From positions 4,898,001 through 4,962,000 of the forward strand of contig NZ_CP104174.1 of NCBI RefSeq assembly GCF_025200925.1: DNA of 64,000 nucleotides, in the 5' to 3' direction. The notes below the pieces were generated by a model. The model saw only the letters and a program-made list of their open reading frames with translations, searched no databases and had not been told where the DNA came from. The stretch is from Bradyrhizobium sp. CB1015 (GTDB lineage: Bacteria; Pseudomonadota; Alphaproteobacteria; Rhizobiales; Xanthobacteraceae). The position numbers and the translations under genes are program-made. Shown one piece after another: positions 27,918 to 36,510 of this stretch (positions are counted from its first letter, which is position 1; each line of letters opens with the position of its first letter).

Positions 27918-28871
27918 ATGTCCTCAACCCGCATGATCAAGACCAACGGGGTCGAGCTGTTCGTCCGCGAAGCCGGTCAGGGACCGCTGGTGGTGCTGTG
28001 CCACGGCTGGCCGGAACTGTCCTACTCCTGGCGCCACCAGATCCCCGCGCTTGCCGAAGCCGGGTTTCACGTCGTCGCCCCTGATATGCGCGGCTATGGC
28101 CAGAGCGCGGCGCCGCCCGACGTTGCCGCCTATTCGATCTTCGACACGGTCGGCGACGTGGTCGGCCTCGTCCAGGCGCTCGGCGAGACCAAAGCGATGG
28201 TGGTTGGCCACGATTGGGGCGCACCGGTCGCCTGGCACGCGGCGCTGTTCCGGCCGGATATCTTCACGGCGGTCGCGGGGCTGAGCGTGCCGCCGCCGTT
28301 CCGCGGCCGCGGCAAGCCGCTCGACCTGTTGCGCCAGGGCGGTGTCACCAATTTCTACTGGCAGTATTTCCAGACGCCCGGCGTCGCCGAGGCCGAGCTC
28401 GAGCGTGACGTCGCACGCACCATGCGCATCGTCCTCGGCGGGCGGGGCCTTGCCGATCCCACCGCGGCCATGTTCGTGCAGGAGGGCAAGGGCTTTCTCG
28501 GCCACGCGGCTGCCGAGGAGCCGCTGCCTGCCTGGCTCAGCGAGGCTGACCTCGCCTATTTCACCGAAAGCTTCCGCAAGTCCGGCTTCCGCGGCGGGCT
28601 GAACTGGTACCGCAATATCGACCGCAATTGGGAGCTGACCGCGCCCTGGCAGGACGCGCAGATCCACCAGCCTTCCCTCTTCATCGCCGGCTCAAAGGAC
28701 GCGGTGATCACCGGCCTGATCGGGGCCAAGCGCGTCAATGAGCTCGAGCGGGTGCTGCCCAACCTCAAGCGCAAGCTGATCCTCGAGGGCGCCGGCCATT
28801 GGGTGCAGCAGGAGCGGCCCGAGGAGGTGAACGCGGCGCTGGTGACGTTCTTGAAGGAGAGTGCGGGCTAG
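27918..28871 (+). CDS. Alpha/beta hydrolase, epoxide hydrolase-like
   Basis: 317 residues. The motif HGWPELSYSWRHQIPALAEA near residue 30 and VGHDWGAPVAWH near residue 100 are those of soluble epoxide hydrolases and haloalkane dehalogenases, where the Asp in HDWG is the nucleophile. The His in GAGHWVQQERP near the C-terminus completes the triad, and a helical lid with GLNWYRNIDRNW lies between. Epoxide hydrolase activity is the more likely because lid tyrosines are present, but the substrate is not known. It is transcribed away from dac and runs into rlpA, whose stop codon overlaps its own. Confidence 0.85.
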   Translation: MSSTRMIKTNGVELFVREAGQGPLVVLCHGWPELSYSWRHQIPALAEAGFHVVAPDMRGYGQSAAPPDVAAYSIFDTVGDVVGLVQALGETKAMVVGHDWGAPVAWHAALFRPDIFTAVAGLSVPPPFRGRGKPLDLLRQGGVTNFYWQYFQTPGVAEAELERDVARTMRIVLGGRGLADPTAAMFVQEGKGFLGHAAAEEPLPAWLSEADLAYFTESFRKSGFRGGLNWYRNIDRNWELTAPWQDAQIHQPSLFIAGSKDAVITGLIGAKRVNELERVLPNLKRKLILEGAGHWVQQERPEEVNAALVTFLKESAG

Positions 28872-29794
28872 TAGAGCCCGCGGCCGCTCAGGATGCTGCG
28901 AGCCTCGGCGGCGCCGTCGGTCGATGCGGACGCGCTCCCGGCGGCGTAACGGCCGTCCTCGTCATAGGACACCGCGCGGGCGTTCTGGAGCGTCCGGCCC
29001 CGGCTTCGGCTCGAGGCCGACATTTCCGAGGTGGCGTTGAGCGAGGCCATGTCGGCCGAGGTGCTGCCGAGATTGTACGGCCGCCCCTCCGGCATCGGCA
29101 CGTCGCCGCGAATGGCGCCGCGGCTCGAGGACGGCAGCTCCGGCACGAACGGCTTGGCCGAGGCGACCCGGACCATCGAGGGCGACGGCGCCGGAACACC
29201 GGTCCGCAGGGTCGCCAGAAGCTGACGGTCGTCGGAGCCTTCGAGCGGCGCCCGGCCGACATATTCGACCCGGACCTTGGCGACGCCATTGCCTTTGAAT
29301 TCAAGGAGTTCGGCCGCCTTGTTCGAGACATCGATGAGGCGGTTGCCATGATAGGGCCCGCGGTCATTGACGCGGACGATCAGCGATTTGCCATTCGAGA
29401 TGTTGGTGACCCGGGCGTAAGACGGCATCGGCAGGGTCGGATGCGCGGCGGTCAGCGAGGTCATGTCGAACACCTCGCCGTTGGCCGTCAGGCGGCCGTG
29501 GAAATCATCGCCGTACCAGGACGCCATGCCCTCGGCGCGATAGTTGACGTCCTCCTCCGGCACGTAGGTCTTGCCTGCCACGACATAGGGCTTGCCGACG
29601 CGGTAGGTGCCGCCGCCCTTCGGGACCGGGTCGCCCCAGGCTACCACGCGCGGGCTCGAGGACACGCCGTATTTCGGATCGACGCGGCTCGCGAACTTGT
29701 TCGAGGAGGCGCAATTGGCGAGCGCAAGGCAGGTCGCGACTGCCGCAACACCGCGCGCGGCCCGCAAAACCGAATCTGACCGACGGATCCCCAT
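28868..29794 (-). CDS. rlpA: RlpA-like lipoprotein (septal ring lytic transglycosylase family)
   Basis: 308 residues. A lipoprotein signal ends at LALANCAS, with Cys as the lipidation site. The double-psi beta-barrel domain (about residues 95-185) contains GMASWYGDDFHGRLTANGE, the conserved Asp in VNDRGPYHGNR and VRVNDRGP. RlpA proteins cleave denuded glycan strands at the septum. A C-terminal SPOR domain, present in E. coli RlpA, is not seen; the tail from ~200 is low-complexity Ser/Pro/Ala. The ATG at 29794 precedes the signal peptide. Its stop shares CTAG with the convergent hydrolase gene. Confidence 0.9.
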   Translation of the reverse strand: MGIRRSDSVLRAARGVAAVATCLALANCASSNKFASRVDPKYGVSSSPRVVAWGDPVPKGGGTYRVGKPYVVAGKTYVPEEDVNYRAEGMASWYGDDFHGRLTANGEVFDMTSLTAAHPTLPMPSYARVTNISNGKSLIVRVNDRGPYHGNRLIDVSNKAAELLEFKGNGVAKVRVEYVGRAPLEGSDDRQLLATLRTGVPAPSPSMVRVASAKPFVPELPSSSRGAIRGDVPMPEGRPYNLGSTSADMASLNATSEMSASSRSRGRTLQNARAVSYDEDGRYAAGSASASTDGAAEARSILSGRGLY

Positions 29795-30152
29795 GCGCCC
29801 CAAATACCACTTCGCCGGAGGCGTACCCAACCCGCTTTGGTGACGGGGAGCGCTGTCCGGTCCTTCAGATTCCGAGGCGGCCCACCACCGCATCGGACGT
29901 GGTAAGGATAACGCAACCCGAACGCGGCGGAAATGGGGAGCCCACGGCGATCACGCCGGGATGGTAAACGGGACGTTCGCATTTTTCCGTTGTTATACGG
30001 GACGATGGCGCCCGCGATGTGCCAGTGCTGGACATTCTGTTGCGCCAAATCCTCACTCCACCCCCATTGTCGCGCCGCTCGCCGAAATTCTTTTGACTGT
30101 GCAAGGCCGCACGCGTTCTCTCGGATGCAAGGGCGGGATTTGGAATTTAACG
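29795..30152. other. Gap without a recognised gene
   Basis: Upstream region of rlpA on one strand and of a 29-residue peptide gene on the other. I see no RNA gene, clear terminator or conserved ORF in it. Confidence 0.4.
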
Positions 30153-30242
30153 ATGATCGAGACGGTTTCGGCACTGATGGGTCTGGTAAGCGCGGGGATC
30201 TTCCTGGCCCATGCGTTCGAAGGTTACCGCACGAGGGCCTGA
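30153..30242 (+). CDS. 29-residue predicted membrane peptide
   Basis: Starts MIETVSALMGLVSAGIFLAH and ends FEGYRTRA. It is one hydrophobic helix of about 18 residues flanked by an acidic N-terminus and a basic C-terminus, so a single-pass inner-membrane topology is likely. A GGA-containing purine stretch precedes the ATG. It is too short for automatic calling in many pipelines, but the codon use fits the surrounding genes and it is one of three tiny genes in this 600-base stretch. Function unknown. Confidence 0.5.
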   Translation: MIETVSALMGLVSAGIFLAHAFEGYRTRA

Positions 30243-30345
30243 AGGCACTCGCGCGGGCGGCAAGCATCACCTCTTTCAATGCGGCGCGCTCGGACGGTCT
30301 CAATAGATCCGATCGCACATCGAACACGAGAGCGGCAGGTGTCCC

Positions 30346-30444
30346 ATGCGTAACCATGACCTCGTATCCGATGGCTTCCTGGCCTTGACCGCCGGTGGCT
30401 TGGTGCTGCTCTGTTCGAGTCTCGTCGCGCTGGCGTTTGCCTGA
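30346..30444 (+). CDS. 32-residue predicted membrane peptide
   Basis: Encodes MRNHDLVSDGFLALTAGGLV and ends in VALAFA. The first ten residues are polar and the remaining ~20 form a strongly hydrophobic helix that reaches the C-terminus, as in a small tail-anchored protein. GGCAGG lies about five bases before the ATG. Same strand as the 29-residue peptide gene upstream, ~100 bases apart. No known family; the call rests on the Shine-Dalgarno, the hydrophobic pattern and the context. Confidence 0.45.
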   Translation: MRNHDLVSDGFLALTAGGLVLLCSSLVALAFA

Positions 30445-30598
30445 GCCGCACGTCCTCCTTTCCAATACGCTCTTTCCGACGCGGCTCCATTGCGGCGCAG
30501 CAAGCACGCCGGTCCCCCGCTCCCATTCAGTTGATTGAATTATTGCGTGCGGCGCCTCGACCCATTGCAAGAGGCCATCACCAACGAGGGTGACGCAC

Positions 30599-30727
30599 AT
30601 GCTTGCCGAGAAATTCTTCCTGGTCCTGGAATCCCTGATCCGCGGCGACCGCACCTATCCGGATGGAAGTCCCCGGGTCATCAGCACCTCCCCGCACGTG
30701 CCGATCAGGCCGACACCGCCGAAATAG
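30599..30727 (+). CDS. 42-residue small protein of unknown function
   Basis: Encodes MLAEKFFLVLESLIRGDRTY followed by a Pro/Ser-rich tail SPRVISTSPHVPIRPTPPK. The amphipathic N-terminal helix plus a tail with the pattern SPHVP resembles small proteins I associate with Bradyrhizobium genomes, of unknown role. GAGGG precedes the ATG by about seven bases. Convergent with the secreted-protein gene downstream; the gap between stops is 33 bases. Confidence 0.6.
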   Translation: MLAEKFFLVLESLIRGDRTYPDGSPRVISTSPHVPIRPTPPK

Positions 30728-30760
30728 CCGACGCATCCGCTGGCCGGCGGCACGCGCCGC

Positions 30761-31051
30761 TCAGCGCAGACCCAACAACGAGCGGCGGTAGAAGCTGCCG
30801 CGGGCCTCGTTCTGGCAGACGAAGCTGCCGTCGAAACCTTGGCCGTAACGCTTCTGCCCCTTGCGATAGTAGACGCCCTTCCTGAAGTCGAGCCAGACCA
30901 CCTTGTCGTGCGGGCAATGACGCTGGGCCTGCGCCTCGTAGCGAAACGGCGTCAGCGGCGTCGCCGAGACCTTGGCGCCGCCTGTACCGACCAGCATGGC
31001 GCCAGCGCATGCGATTGCGCCGAGCCACTTGCCAAACCCGCTTAGAGACAC
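30761..31051 (-). CDS. Small secreted protein of unknown function
   Basis: 96 residues starting at GTG 31051, which has a strong GGAGGTGGGG Shine-Dalgarno. The N-terminal 32 residues (LSGFGKWLGAIACAGAMLVG and onward to KVSA) are a signal peptide. The mature part has two Cys (AQRHCPHDKVVWLDF and GSFVCQNEARG) that could form a disulfide and many aromatic/basic residues (GVYYRKGQKRYGQGFDG). No family recognised. A longer frame continues upstream to 31237, but the added residues have no signal and overlap the promoter of the next gene. Confidence 0.6.
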   Translation of the reverse strand: MSLSGFGKWLGAIACAGAMLVGTGGAKVSATPLTPFRYEAQAQRHCPHDKVVWLDFRKGVYYRKGQKRYGQGFDGSFVCQNEARGSFYRRSLLGLR

Positions 31052-31212
31052 GCCCCACCTCCCGCTCGCCGCCGACCCCCGACGGACGGTCGGCACGCTA
31101 GCACGAAACGGCCCGGCCCGCGGAAGGCGGCAGGCGCGCGTCACGTCTTCCGCCAGCCATCTTGTCGGGGTACATGACGGCGAGATCGTCGCGATGCGAG
31201 GGTGCTGTCCGA

Positions 31213-31791
31213 ATGTCGGTTGAGCCTGAGACAACAACTGGTCCCCGCCCGCCCTCGCCGCAGCTCGGCCTCTTGCCGATGATCATCTTCGGCTCACGCT
31301 GGCTGCAGCTGCCGCTCTATCTCGGACTGATCGTGGCGCAGTGCGTCTACATCGCGCTGTTCCTCAAGGAGCTCTGGCACCTCTCCTGGCACGCCCTCGA
31401 CCTTACCGAGCAGCAGATCATGATGAGCGTGCTGGCGCTGATCGACGTCGTGATGATCTCCAATCTGCTCGTGATGGTGATCGTCGGCGGTTACGAGACG
31501 TTCGTCTCGCGGCTCGACCTCCAGGGCCATCCCGACGAGCCGGAATGGCTCGGCCACGTCAATGCGAGCGTCCTGAAGATCAAGCTCGCCATGGCCATCA
31601 TCGGCATCTCCTCGATCGCGCTGCTGCGCACCTTCATCGAGGCAGGCAATCTCGGCTCCAACCGCGCCGGCTTCACCGAGACCGGCGTGATGTGGCAGGT
31701 GCTGATCCACATCACGTTCATCGTCTCGGCGCTCGGTATTGCCTATGTCGACAAGCTCAGCGAGTCCGGGATGCGCAAGCGCGCCGAATGA
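31213..31791 (+). CDS. UPF0114 (YqhA-family) membrane protein
   Basis: 192 residues with about four hydrophobic segments. Conserved YqhA features are SRWLQLPLYLGLIVAQCVYI at the first helix, IDVVMISNLLVMVIVGGYET at the third, and KIKLAMAIIGISSIALLRTF near the fourth. The family is widespread in bacteria and of unknown function; some authors suggest ion-channel-like behaviour. It is the convergent neighbour of the DUF1476 gene, with 16 bases between stops. Confidence 0.9.
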   Translation: MSVEPETTTGPRPPSPQLGLLPMIIFGSRWLQLPLYLGLIVAQCVYIALFLKELWHLSWHALDLTEQQIMMSVLALIDVVMISNLLVMVIVGGYETFVSRLDLQGHPDEPEWLGHVNASVLKIKLAMAIIGISSIALLRTFIEAGNLGSNRAGFTETGVMWQVLIHITFIVSALGIAYVDKLSESGMRKRAE

Positions 31792-31807
31792 AGCGCTCCG
31801 GCCGGTC

Positions 31808-32128
31808 TCATGGCTGATCCGCTTCGAGCTGTGCCAGCGCCTGGTGCAGACATTCCTGAAGCCTCGCGGCGACCTGCTCGCGCGCGATCCCCTTGCTGGC
31901 GAGATCGCCCGACACCTTGCCGACCACATCGTCCATCGTCCGGCTCTCCAGATGGTCCGTCACCAGCGCCTTTGCGTAGCTTGCCGCGGCATCGCCACTG
32001 AGCCCGAGCTGGCCTGCGGCCCACAGCCCGAGCAGCTTGTTGGACCGCGCCGTGGCCTTGAACATGAATTCCTCGTCGTGGGCGAATTTGGCCTCAAAGC
32101 CCTGCTCGCGCTTGTCGAACGTGGTCAT
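31808..32128 (-). CDS. DUF1476 protein (alphaproteobacterial ATP synthase zeta/inhibitor type)
   Basis: 106 residues. The start MTTFDKREQGFEAKFAHDEE and the segment KATARSNKLLGLWAAGQLGL are diagnostic of DUF1476, whose Paracoccus member (zeta subunit) binds F1-ATPase and blocks ATP hydrolysis through its N-terminal segment. The rest is a four-helix-type region with EQVAARLQECLHQALAQLE at the end. ATG 32128 has GGAG upstream. In most alphaproteobacteria the gene stands alone, as here. That it inhibits the enzyme in this organism is inferred; in several rhizobial homologues inhibition is weak. Confidence 0.88.
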   Translation of the reverse strand: MTTFDKREQGFEAKFAHDEEFMFKATARSNKLLGLWAAGQLGLSGDAAASYAKALVTDHLESRTMDDVVGKVSGDLASKGIAREQVAARLQECLHQALAQLEADQP

Positions 32129-32497
32129 GGTCAGCTCCATTCTGCTTCGCTGATGAGGATCGGACTTGCTGGGAGCGAACGTCTCCGTGGTTCACGTCAG
32201 TCTAGGATCATCAGAAGCTTCCTCCCGGAAGCCGAACGCCGTCAAGCCTGCCGGAGCGCTCGGAAGGCGGCTGCACGGCACTCGCCAGCCCTGCGCGAGC
32301 GAACGTTGGCCAAACTGGGAGGTTTGCCATTCAATAAGCAAACGCGGCGCCGGATGGCGCGAAGTGATCTGCTGAAGTTCGCTGATGATTGCCGGATCGC
32401 GGCCAGGCGATCGAGGCACAAGCGCCCCTCCGGGTCGGCACTAGGGCAGCCGCCGCAGGAGAAGTGATTTGGGAGTTTGAGCGGCTAAGCGCTTCGC
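32129..32497. other. Gap without a recognised gene
   Basis: About 370 bases upstream of the DUF1476 gene and downstream of a 63-residue gene on the same strand. Frames on both strands lack plausible protein character. It should contain the promoter of the DUF1476 gene. Confidence 0.4.
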
Positions 32498-32689
32498 TCA
32501 GCCTTTCGCCGCGGCCGCTTCACGCGCCAGCCGCTCGGCCTTCAGGCGTTCCTTGTTGGCGTAGAACGCCTTCTGCGCCGCTTCGTGGTCGCGCATGGCC
32601 TTTTCGGCCTCGATCCGGCGCGCCGCATCGCGGGCGTGGCGTTGTTCGGGGGTCAGGGGTTTGCGTCGGAAGGAAAGGTCTTCAGTCAT
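32498..32689 (-). CDS. Small charged helical protein
   Basis: 63 residues, starting MTEDLSFRRKPLTPEQRHAR. After a short N-terminus nearly all residues are charged or Ala (RRIEAEKAMRDHEAAQKAFY), predicting one long helix or coiled coil. This pattern occurs in many Bradyrhizobium genomes as an uncharacterised protein. Monocistronic as far as can be seen. Function unknown. Confidence 0.65.
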   Translation of the reverse strand: MTEDLSFRRKPLTPEQRHARDAARRIEAEKAMRDHEAAQKAFYANKERLKAERLAREAAAAKG

Positions 32690-32768
32690 GCGGAGTGAAC
32701 GTGGCCGTCAGGAAAAAGTTCCGCATGGTGCCGTTCGAGAACGCTCGGCCGGGTCATGAAGCTTTGTG

Positions 32769-32790
32769 AAAACAACCCCATGCACAGTAG
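32769..32790 (-). repeat. 22-bp dispersed repeat, copy 2
   Basis: Exact reverse complement of the copy at 13207-13228. It lies in the intergenic space between the small charged protein and the phosphatase gene. Confidence 0.6.
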
Positions 32791-32918
32791 CTAAGTCCTG
32801 ATGGCACAACGCTTTTCTCAACGACGCAAGAGTCCGTTCCGCCTCGGGCAAGACAGCGACATCTGCGAGCATCTCGCGCACGCCGGAAGCGAGCGATACG
32901 ATCCGCTCGCCGGAACCC

Positions 32919-33590
32919 TTAGATCGCGATATCCGCGATCACCGGCAAATGGTCCGAATAGGCTCGCGCCTCTTCGTCGGTCCAGACTTTCCCGAACCGG
33001 CTGTCCCGCGTTGCATAGATGCGGTCGAGCCGAAGCAAGGGCAAATGCGCCGGAAAGGTTCGCAGCCGAGTCCGGTTCGGGCAGACCTGCGCGAGCACGC
33101 GCCGCACCGATTTCACCCAGAACCAGTCGTTGAAATCGCCGAGGACGACGGTTCTTTCGGGCTTCACCAAACTCACCAGGGCCTGGGCCTGCGCATGACG
33201 CTCGTGGATGCTCAGGCCGAGATGAGTGGCGACCACGCGGAATTCGCCGAAAGGCGTCAGCAATCCCGTGGCGATCGCCCTGCGCGGCTCCCGCTCCCGA
33301 TAGGATACGTCGACGATCTCCGGCACGCCGGAGAACGGAAATCGGCTCAAGAGCATCTGGCCGTAGTCACCGTCCTCCGTGACGATCGACTTGGCATGAA
33401 CGCGATGATCGCCGACGACACGCGCCAGCTTCGCAAACGGATCATCGGTCCGCGATCGGGAATCCACCTCCTGAAGCGCGACGACATCCGGCGACCATTT
33501 GCGAATGATGGAGCAAACCCCCTCCAGATCGAACTTCGGATTGAGATTGAAGGTGCCGTGCACATTCCACGTCATGAAACGCACCGGCAT
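32919..33590 (-). CDS. Endonuclease/exonuclease/phosphatase-family protein
   Basis: 223 residues. All motifs of the EEP fold are present: MTWNVHG at the start, ALQEVDS, VVATHLGLS, VVLGDFNDWF and the C-terminal SDHLPVIADI with the catalytic Asp-His. The family includes DNA repair nucleases, lipid phosphatases and others. Its start overlaps the stop of the phospholipase D gene by one base (TGATG), so the two are translationally coupled. In E. coli a similar pair (ybhP with clsB) accompanies cardiolipin synthesis, which suggests a phospholipid-linked role here; this is inference. Confidence 0.88.
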   Translation of the reverse strand: MPVRFMTWNVHGTFNLNPKFDLEGVCSIIRKWSPDVVALQEVDSRSRTDDPFAKLARVVGDHRVHAKSIVTEDGDYGQMLLSRFPFSGVPEIVDVSYREREPRRAIATGLLTPFGEFRVVATHLGLSIHERHAQAQALVSLVKPERTVVLGDFNDWFWVKSVRRVLAQVCPNRTRLRTFPAHLPLLRLDRIYATRDSRFGKVWTDEEARAYSDHLPVIADIAI

Positions 33591-35746
33591 CAACGTCTCC
33601 CGGCAAGCCAGGTCGCGACGAACTGCGCGCCCGCGCAGATCCCGAGCCAGCCCAGGAACGCCAGTGCGAGCAGCGCGATGTTGCTCCAGGACGCATTCCT
33701 GGCCAGATCTGCGATCTGCCCGCCCAGAACGGCCATGGCGAGAATGCCGGGCATCATGCCGAGCAGCGTTCCCACCATGAAGTCGCGAAGCGGCAGCGTG
33801 CTCGCGCCAGCCGCGACGTTCACCAGCGAGAACGGTGCGATCGGAATCATCCGGATGACGACGACGGCCAAAATTCCTTTGCCCACGACCCGTTCCTGGA
33901 TGCGCGCGGCACGGCGTCCCAGCAGGCGCTGAAGGCGTTCTCGGCCGAGGAACCGTCCGATCGCAAAAAGGATGAGGGCGCTGAGCAAGACGCCCGCCAT
34001 GGCGGTGACGAACCCCAGCCATGGCCCAAGAGCGGCAGCAGTTGCGGCAATGAGCACGAGAACCGGAAAGATGACCAACCCGCCGAGAACGAAGGCTGCG
34101 ATCGCGAATGGCGGTCCCCAGACCGACTGCGAATAGGCTGACAGGAACGACGAGATATGGCCCGCATCGGTGTAATCGCTCAGGGACGTGTGCGACCATG
34201 CCAGCGCCAGTCCAAGAAGCGCCAGCGCGATCGAGGCGATCCCGATGATCCTCTTCGTGCTCCACATGCGAGATGCCGCGCGCTCGAGATGAAGCGGCAG
34301 CTCAGGGTCCGCCACCGGCTGAACCAAGGTGGCCAGCGTGCTGGTCAGAACCGAGGACTCCACTTTTCGCAGGGTCTTCGCCCCACCCGTTTTCGACACC
34401 TGGTCCAATAGAGCGAACAGTCGATGCTCGTTTTGCGCGACGGCCTGTTCGTCGAGACCGCAGAAATGAGCGATGAGGCGGCGGCGGACCGATGCGATGA
34501 AATCCCGATGCTGCTCGGATTCAGCTTCGAAGATGAGGTCGCATTCGCTGTCGGCGCCCATGGAACGATTGTTCAGGTTGGCAGAGCCGATCCGCAAGAT
34601 CAGGTCGTCGACGACCATGAGCTTGCTGTGCACCATCACGGCGGCTTCCTTATTCCCGCTGCGGGAGACCGGATAGACGAAGCGGATGCGATCGGCCACG
34701 CCAGCGGCGCTGAAGCAGTCGATGAAGGCGCCACGGCCGTTCTGCATGGCCTGGGATTCCAGCCACGAGGAATGCAGTTTCGGGGCGACGACCAGAACCC
34801 GAAGCGACGGCACGCGACGCATCTGCTCCGCCAATTCGCTCGCCATCCTCGTCGCACTGGTGAACTGATTTTCGATGTACACGAAGCTCGTTGCCGACCG
34901 GATCGCCGCAATCATGGAGCGTTCGACCTCCCTGATGGTCGAGCCTGCCGGACAGACCACCTCGGTCCTGGCGATCCCGACCGGGAAATGCTCGGCCTCG
35001 ACGGGCACGCTCGCCGGCCAGCGACCGTTCCTCAGCGCGCGCCGTTCATCGGCCTGTTGGCCTGCCGCACGCCAGCGTTGCTCCACGAGGGCGAACAGCT
35101 GCTCCGCGGCCTCGCCGTCGACCAGGCACTGAACATCGTGAAACGGCGGATACGGCTTGCGCTGAGGGTCGCAGCGCATGGCGTTGTCGGCGCGATGGTC
35201 GCTCGTGTCCCAGCGCCTGATCGTCAGATCGAGGCCGCCGACGAACGCCAGTGAACGGTCGACACAGACGATCTTCTGGTGTTGCGCCGAACCGAACGGA
35301 AGCGTGGCGTCCAGATGAAACAGGACGCGGCCATCGGTGTTGGCGGTGAACTTCGCCGCGGAATTCCACTCTCTCTCGGAGGCGTAAAACGAGACGAAGT
35401 CCCAGACGAGAATGTTGATGCGCAAGGCGGGCCGGCGCTGCACCAAGGCGCGCAGGAAGGGACCAAGCTCCTCAGGCAGGCCATCATCCGCACCTCCGGA
35501 AGCTCCGACCAGGCGCGTCCTGCTATGGATATCCCATCCGACGATGTAGACGAGATCCTGAGCATCCAGCAGGGCCTCCCGCAGGGCTGCGAAATAGGCG
35601 GCGGCATCGTTCAGAACCGCCACGCGCCGCGCCTTGCACCGCCGCCAGACGGTGTCGCCGGGAGTCAGTGTCGATGAGCTATGAAGCAGGTGGACCTCGC
35701 AATTCGCGTTTGCGTCTAAACGCGCTGGAGGCTCAAGGGGTTCCAC
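33590..35746 (-). CDS. Phospholipase D-like protein fused to a VTT (SNARE-associated/DedA-like) membrane domain
   Basis: 718 residues. The N-terminal ~470 residues form a two-HKD phospholipase D/cardiolipin-synthase-like enzyme: HQKIVCVD near 150 and HSKLMVVDD near 375 each supply the catalytic His and Lys. From ~500 to the end there are six hydrophobic segments of VTT/DedA type (VWGPPFAIAAFVLGGLVIFP and RMIPIAPFSLVNVAAGAS are typical). The combination places phospholipid transfer or hydrolysis at the membrane next to a lipid-scramblase-like domain. It is coupled to the EEP protein downstream. The exact lipid reaction is not known. Confidence 0.9.
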   Translation of the reverse strand: MEPLEPPARLDANANCEVHLLHSSSTLTPGDTVWRRCKARRVAVLNDAAAYFAALREALLDAQDLVYIVGWDIHSRTRLVGASGGADDGLPEELGPFLRALVQRRPALRINILVWDFVSFYASEREWNSAAKFTANTDGRVLFHLDATLPFGSAQHQKIVCVDRSLAFVGGLDLTIRRWDTSDHRADNAMRCDPQRKPYPPFHDVQCLVDGEAAEQLFALVEQRWRAAGQQADERRALRNGRWPASVPVEAEHFPVGIARTEVVCPAGSTIREVERSMIAAIRSATSFVYIENQFTSATRMASELAEQMRRVPSLRVLVVAPKLHSSWLESQAMQNGRGAFIDCFSAAGVADRIRFVYPVSRSGNKEAAVMVHSKLMVVDDLILRIGSANLNNRSMGADSECDLIFEAESEQHRDFIASVRRRLIAHFCGLDEQAVAQNEHRLFALLDQVSKTGGAKTLRKVESSVLTSTLATLVQPVADPELPLHLERAASRMWSTKRIIGIASIALALLGLALAWSHTSLSDYTDAGHISSFLSAYSQSVWGPPFAIAAFVLGGLVIFPVLVLIAATAAALGPWLGFVTAMAGVLLSALILFAIGRFLGRERLQRLLGRRAARIQERVVGKGILAVVVIRMIPIAPFSLVNVAAGASTLPLRDFMVGTLLGMMPGILAMAVLGGQIADLARNASWSNIALLALAFLGWLGICAGAQFVATWLAGRR

Positions 35747-35815
35747 GCCGTCAGCGGCTGCGGTTCGACGCGAATGCCGGACGTCCGGCGCTCATCGGGC
35801 CCATCGCACAATTCG

Positions 35816-36112
35816 TCATTTGGTGCGGACAGTCTTCGCGCCGGCGCCCCTCAACACATCCGCAATTTTCTCAGGAGCATCGCCGTGAAAATCGACGGAA
35901 ACCTCGATCAGGCCTTCCAGCTTCTGCCGTCCTTCCGGTGCGGGCGCAGTCTTGGCGTCGGGCCCTGCCGGGCGTGTTCCCACCGTGTTCGCATCGCCGA
36001 CGGGTTGGACGAAGACGTCGCCTCGCGGCACGCCGCACTCCTGCACGACATGCTCAACCGCAAGCTCGGCGCCGCGGCGCGTGTCGAATTCTCCAATGAT
36101 GGTGCTTTCCAA
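35816..36112 (-). CDS. Small protein of unknown function
   Basis: 98 residues if TTG 36112 is the start (GGAG seven bases upstream). It reads ESTIIGEFDTRRGAELAVEH near the start, which suggests a ferredoxin-like or GYD-type alpha-beta fold with a first strand and helix; a second half (LIEVSVDFHGDAPEKIADVL) repeats a strand-helix pattern. I cannot name a family with confidence. It lies between the phospholipase gene and a 34-residue peptide gene on the same strand. Confidence 0.55.
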   Translation of the reverse strand: MESTIIGEFDTRRGAELAVEHVVQECGVPRGDVFVQPVGDANTVGTRPAGPDAKTAPAPEGRQKLEGLIEVSVDFHGDAPEKIADVLRGAGAKTVRTK

Positions 36113-36223
36113 GGCTGCTCTCCGTGTGGTCGAGACTGCGAACAACAGGCGAGCCGAGGCCAAGTTCCTGAGGGAGCACCATCGCGACAGCAGAGATGAC
36201 GGTTGGACCCCGCGCGGTGAAGA

Positions 36224-36328
36224 TCAGAACCGAATGAGTCCGAGCAGGAAGAGCAACGCCACCGTGACCAGGCCGTAGATCAGCAGCGAGCCGAGACATC
36301 CCAGCCGGCTCGAAAAAAAGAAGAACAT
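36224..36328 (-). CDS. 34-residue predicted membrane peptide
   Basis: Encodes MFFFFSSRLGCLGSLLIYGL and ends LLFLLGLIRF. It has two hydrophobic stretches separated by a short SRLGCLGS turn; small proteins with this N-terminus occur in many alphaproteobacteria. The Shine-Dalgarno is weak (GCGGGC). Same strand as the preceding small gene. Function unknown. Confidence 0.5.
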   Translation of the reverse strand: MFFFFSSRLGCLGSLLIYGLVTVALLFLLGLIRF

Positions 36329-36441
36329 GCGTTGCCCGCTTTGAAGCGTCCCGCCGGGCTAATCGCTCAGAGTCAGTCGCGTTCCCACGCAGTTGCGCGT
36401 GTCCATGGCTCGATTACGCAGCGCCTCGGTCCGCGGCGTCA

Positions 36442-36455
36442 TTGAGACAGGTCAA
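36442..36455. promoter_or_regulatory. Candidate FixK/FNR-type box
   Basis: TTGAGACAGGTCAA is a perfect TTGA-N6-TCAA inverted repeat, the recognition pattern of FNR/FixK proteins that respond to low oxygen. Its centre is about 62 bases before the ATG at 36511, which fits an activator site at around -40 with a short leader. The neighbouring promoter on the other strand is farther away. Confidence 0.5.
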
Positions 36456-36510
36456 TACAGCCAAGCCGAACCTCTGGAAATGTGACCTCGGCAGATCAAC
36501 GGAGACGGCC

